A stretch of 64,000 nt of DNA, from positions 49,698 to 113,697 of the forward strand of contig DGTM01000011.1 in NCBI GenBank assembly GCA_002394305.1, read 5' to 3'. Below the pieces are notes generated by a model, which was not told the DNA's origin, searched no databases, and was given only the letters and a program-made list of their open reading frames with translations. Source of the DNA: Prevotellaceae bacterium UBA4336 (GTDB lineage Bacteria > Bacteroidota > Bacteroidia > Bacteroidales > Bacteroidaceae). Made by a program: the position numbers and the translations under genes. Shown here piece by piece: positions 61,248 to 64,000 of the stretch (positions are counted from its first letter, which is position 1; the number at the start of each line of letters is the position of its first letter).

Positions 61248-61637
61248 TTACGAAATGTTGCGCACGGCATACGAATCCTCAGCGAGCCTTTCGGAGATTT
61301 GCTCCTTGAGGTTTTTGAGGAGGAACTTCGAGACGGGGATTGACGTTGGCGGAGTCGTCTTGAAGATGATTTTCTGCAGTTTCATGCTGAGCACCTCGAC
61401 GTGTGTGGTGTTGACCAACAGGCTTCGCCCCACGTGTACAAAGGGGTTGCGGATGTTCCTCTGCGAAGTCATCTCGGCGATTTGCGACTCGAGGAAGGAG
61501 ATGTTCATCAGTTCGCTTTTCACCCGCCCGTCGGTGTAGACGAAGTCGGTGTAGTTGTGGCTTGCCCTGAGGTAGAGCACTTCAGAGAGGTTGATGATGC
61601 GGAGCTCATCGCGCGACTCAATAAATATCTTCATCAT
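61248..61637 (-). CDS. Stand-alone LytTR DNA-binding regulator (no receiver domain)
   Basis: 129 residues from the ATG at 61635-61637. The open frame extends to 61856 but its upstream part runs through a terminator-like hairpin and has no family similarity. The product is essentially one LytTR domain: LRIINLSEVLYLRASHNYTDFVYTDGRV, SFLESQIAEM, FVHVGRSLLVNTTHVEVLSMK. The usual N-terminal receiver domain with the phospho-acceptor aspartate is absent, so phosphorylation by the neighbouring kinase-like protein is unlikely; control could be by direct interaction. Likely regulator of the surface-protein operon. Confidence 0.82.
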   Translation of the reverse strand: MMKIFIESRDELRIINLSEVLYLRASHNYTDFVYTDGRVKSELMNISFLESQIAEMTSQRNIRNPFVHVGRSLLVNTTHVEVLSMKLQKIIFKTTPPTSIPVSKFLLKNLKEQISERLAEDSYAVRNIS

Positions 61638-61678
61638 AAGCGGGACAATGTTTTCTTTGACTTGCTGTGGACAGATAC

Positions 61679-61777
61679 AAAAAAAGCGTGGGTCTCTTCT
61701 GTTCCAGTTGCCCGTTCCGCTGCAAAAGGCTCTCGCATTGCCCATCAAGTCTGAACGAGCAACGCCGAAGCCCACGC
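61679..61777 (-). terminator. Structured RNA with terminator-type end in the LytTR leader
   Basis: On the minus strand GCGTGGG (61771-61777) pairs with CCCACGC (61686-61692), followed by a run of seven T (61679-61685). Inside, GTTGCTCGTTC pairs with GAACGGGCAAC over 11 pairs. It lies 42 bases before the LytTR start and could be an attenuator or the 3' end of a separate small RNA that starts at the promoter at 62065. Confidence 0.55.
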
Positions 61778-62064
61778 GAAAGATATGCCAACACATCAAC
61801 AGCAACGCACGTACCTTCTGTAGGGAGAAAGGTACTGCGTGCGGAGATATCAACATATTTCCACATAGGTCATCTACCGTTGCTTTGTCTCGGACTTGAT
61901 TGTGAATTTGCGAGATTCTTTGCAGCCTAAGAACAAAGCGCCTGTGTAAACGCCTTTCTGTATATGTGCCCCACCGTCCCGGCTTCTGCTGACAGGCGTC
62001 ATCGAGGCTTCGGGGCCGGATGGTTTGGCCTGTTCTTGCTTCCGCAGGAATGGTGACGACGTTG

Positions 62065-62095
62065 CAAAGTTAGAAAATTTATGCGAATTGGCAAA
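62065..62095 (-). promoter_or_regulatory. Full-consensus promoter directed at the LytTR gene
   Basis: Minus-strand -33 TTTG (62092-62095), 19-base spacer, -7 TAACTTTG (62065-62072). Predicted transcript start near 62058, about 420 bases ahead of the LytTR start codon. Confidence 0.75.
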
Positions 62096-62189
62096 GGAAA
62101 AGCTGAATATTTGTTGTCACGCACACTTGTTTGGCATGTCAGTACGTGCGAAGTTGGCTATTTTTCCCCGTGGCACGCCGCTGATGCCG

Positions 62190-62232
62190 GAAAACAGGAA
62201 TCCCCGCCGCCCTGTGAAGGACAGCGGGGATT
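62190..62232 (-). terminator. Terminator of the discoidin-domain gene
   Basis: AATCCCCGC (62199-62207) pairs with GCGGGGATT (62224-62232) and a TTTT run follows on the minus strand (62191-62194). 32 bases after the stop codon. Confidence 0.75.
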
Positions 62233-62264
62233 CTTCGGGGGAAGTCGGCAAACTGCCGCTTCGC

Positions 62265-64000
62265 TTACTTGAGCATGACCTTCCGGGCCGTGCCGTCTGC
62301 CATGCGGATGATGTTGATGCCGCGCTGCAGGGCGGGCTGCTTCCTGCCGTCGGGCGTGTAGATGGCCGTGACGGTGGAGGCGGCAGAGGCGGCTTCGGGG
62401 CTCAGGATGCCGTCGGGGTTGAAGGGTTTGTAGCCCTTCTTGGCGATGCCCAGGATGGTGGGTATCTTGCCGGAGGCTGTGGAGGTGAAGGTGATGCCCT
62501 TCGCGGCCTTGTTCTTGTCGGCCGGGAGCGTGTACTCGAAGATGCGGAACTGTGTGCGTCCGTCGAACTGGTCGGCAGTGTAGCCGCTGCCGCCGCCGCG
62601 CTTGATGCGGTCGAGGCCGTAGATGGCTTCGCCCTGGTTTGCGCTGCCGCTCCACCAGTCGCCCACGGAGAACTGCTTGGCGGGCTCGCTGGTGCCGTCC
62701 TCGTAGTTCACTTCTGCCTTCAGCGTAGAGGCGCCTTCGGCCGAGATGACGATGAAGTAGAGCTCTTCGCAAGTGGCGGGAGAGGTGAACTCAAGCGTCT
62801 TGGGCGAGTTGGCAGTCTTCAGCACGAGCGAGTTCTTCTTGCTGGCATCGATGCTGTAGACGGTGCCGCTCTTCGTCGTCACCTTGCCGTCGGCTATCGG
62901 CATGGCGCCGGTAGCCTTGACGCTGGGCGTGAACAGGCACCAGCCCTGGTTGTCGAGCGTGTTGTCGGTGTAGTCGGTGACAGGCTTGTTCTCGGCAATC
63001 ACATCGTCGGTCCAGTTGGCAATCTCCACGGGTGCATTCAGGGGGATGGCGCTTTCGTACTGCTCGTAAGCCTCAACCTCGGCCATCGAGGGATAGAAGT
63101 ATGCGTTCAGGGTGGACACAATGGCCAGGTACTTGGTGTTCTTGTATTCGGGCAGGATGTACGAGAGGCTCGACACGCCGTCCAGCTCCGTGAAGGTCTT
63201 GATGGTCTGCATGGACGTGAGGTCGCCTCCGATGCATATCTCGACGGTGCCCGTCACGGTGCCCTCGTTGCCGTTGTCGTTCTCGCCAAAGTTGCCGTCA
63301 GGCAGGTAGATGTTCACCTTCGAGAGGTTCCACCCCTCGCTGGTCGGCGCCTCGAAGATGGCCCAGAGGTCGCGCTTGTGGGTGGAGAAGTCTTCTATCT
63401 CGAGGAGGCCCTCCGTCTCGCGGTCGCCGTCGGTGAGCGTCGTGATGTCGTACTCGTTGTAGGCAGCCTCGTAGGAATAGTCGGCCTTGAAGTGGCGCAC
63501 CTTGGCTGTCCGCCCTGCCAGGATGTTGGGCTGCGTGTCGGAGTCGATGGTCACGGCCACGGTGCGTTCCTGGTAGGCGCCGCCGTTGTTGACCGTAATC
63601 GTCACGTTGTCCAGGCCATAGCTGTAGCCTGCGAAGACGGGCACGGTGAAGGTCTGCTCAGCAACGTTCTCAGTGATTTTGCCGATGGTGACCATGCCTG
63701 TCGTCGACTTGGCAGTGCAGGTGAAGAGCTGTTCGCGCTGGTCGCCGCCCAGGTCGTAGTGCACCGTGACGTTCCTGCCCGTGCCTGCCACCAGCGTCAG
63801 TTCCTTAGGCTCCACCTTCATCGTCAGGTTGTTGTCCTCCACACCGTAGGCCTCGAACTCCCAGATGCGCAGCGTGCCGTTCACATGCGGGCGGAGACGG
63901 ATGTAGCGAGCCTTGACGGGAGCGATGTAGTCGCTCTTGACGGAAACCTTCTCGTTGCCGGGCGTCTGGTTGTCGACGACGGTCTGCCACGTCGTGCCGT
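62265..64000 (-). CDS. Discoidin-domain (F5/8 type C) surface protein with GINI-type C-terminal tail, 5' end outside the window
   Basis: Partial: the frame is open to the right edge (64000), so the true N-terminus lies beyond; the GTG at 63882-63884 is not the real start. From the edge inward: a discoidin domain end (YIRLRPHVNGTLRIWEFEAYG), an immunoglobulin-like domain (LTLVAGTGRNVTVHYDLGG), a second discoidin-like domain (around 63000-63500, GWNLSKVNIYLPDGNFGE, KYLAIVSTLNAYFYPSMAEVEAYEQY), a further sandwich and a C-terminal tail (TPDGRKQPALQRGINIIRMA) shared with the other surface proteins. Likely surface-exposed glycan-binding protein. No catalytic module is visible in the part present. 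Confidence 0.8.
   Translation of the reverse strand, partial: GTTWQTVVDNQTPGNEKVSVKSDYIAPVKARYIRLRPHVNGTLRIWEFEAYGVEDNNLTMKVEPKELTLVAGTGRNVTVHYDLGGDQREQLFTCTAKSTTGMVTIGKITENVAEQTFTVPVFAGYSYGLDNVTITVNNGGAYQERTVAVTIDSDTQPNILAGRTAKVRHFKADYSYEAAYNEYDITTLTDGDRETEGLLEIEDFSTHKRDLWAIFEAPTSEGWNLSKVNIYLPDGNFGENDNGNEGTVTGTVEICIGGDLTSMQTIKTFTELDGVSSLSYILPEYKNTKYLAIVSTLNAYFYPSMAEVEAYEQYESAIPLNAPVEIANWTDDVIAENKPVTDYTDNTLDNQGWCLFTPSVKATGAMPIADGKVTTKSGTVYSIDASKKNSLVLKTANSPKTLEFTSPATCEELYFIVISAEGASTLKAEVNYEDGTSEPAKQFSVGDWWSGSANQGEAIYGLDRIKRGGGSGYTADQFDGRTQFRIFEYTLPADKNKAAKGITFTSTASGKIPTILGIAKKGYKPFNPDGILSPEAASAASTVTAIYTPDGRKQPALQRGINIIRMADGTARKVMLK

Larger units (their letters stand above)
61778..62264 (-). 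other. Long leader/intergenic region between the LytTR gene and the discoidin gene
   Basis: 487 bases without a recognised protein gene. It holds the promoter at 62065-62095, the discoidin-gene terminator at 62190-62232 and a stem-loop at 61807-61842 (TACCTT/AAGGTA flanked by GCACG/CGTGC). From the promoter to the T run at 61679 is about 380 bases. Confidence 0.5.

Noticed and set aside
61679..61777. SRP RNA or 6S RNA
   Set aside because: The length and outer stem looked possible but the SRP GGAAG-type apical motif and the large open 6S bubble could not be identified.
61638..61856. N-terminal extension of the LytTR protein (73 residues)
   Set aside because: It contains no receiver motif and crosses a stem with a seven-T run; the conserved domain starts at 61637.

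Overview
The window looks like a chromosomal segment of a Prevotella-like member of the Bacteroidales. The evidence is the gene families (type IX secretion PorZ, SusE-like domains, GH66/GH78/GH97/GH2 enzymes, YitT pairs, tandem lipoprotein FKBPs), the repeated occurrence of the Bacteroidetes promoter signature TTTG-(19-22)-TAnnTTTG, weak Shine-Dalgarno signals, and a fairly GC-rich composition. Species cannot be fixed from this sequence alone.

Layout. 63-13772 (minus) is a sialic acid block: N-acylglucosamine 2-epimerase, a DUF559 nuclease, a NanM-kelch/sodium symporter fusion, a sialate O-acetylesterase and N-acetylneuraminate lyase. It is interrupted by a BlaI/M56 regulator pair and two thioredoxin-fold exported proteins. 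13854-25787 (minus) holds a GH66 dextranase-type enzyme, PorZ, RdgB, two YitT membrane proteins, leuS, an outer-membrane barrel and a toxin-antitoxin pair. 26260-35718 is a glycan/esterase region: a CE1-type esterase, then plus-strand GH78, a WYL-family fragment, GH2 and a DUF1080 lipoprotein, and a minus-strand exported SH3 protein. 35815-40180 has a BASS transporter, tRNA-Met, tRNA-Leu and an ECF sigma/anti-sigma cluster. 40159-44706 (minus) is GH97 plus three FKBP isomerases. 44827-48512 (plus) is a sirtuin, a TGS-type nucleoside kinase and a NagX/DUF5009-like membrane protein. 48539-64000 (minus) is an Rpn-family nuclease, a cohesin/dockerin surface-protein operon with a 2234-residue coiled-coil protein and a 60-residue peptide, a lone LytTR regulator with a degenerate kinase, and a discoidin-domain protein cut by the window edge.

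The most unusual property is pervasive short repeats, of about eight sequence families, several of which lie in frame inside genes. A GC-rich palindromic family is inserted in at least nine proteins and is open in both orientations. Two copies (43 of 45 bases identical, inverted) bracket the DUF559 nuclease gene between the symporter and epimerase genes, forming a 525-base unit that looks like a mobile element. A different repeat interrupts the editing domain of leucyl-tRNA synthetase, and another has been built into a signal peptide. The second unusual locus is the cohesin/dockerin operon with its LytTR/pseudokinase pair and a long leader RNA ending in a strong terminator.
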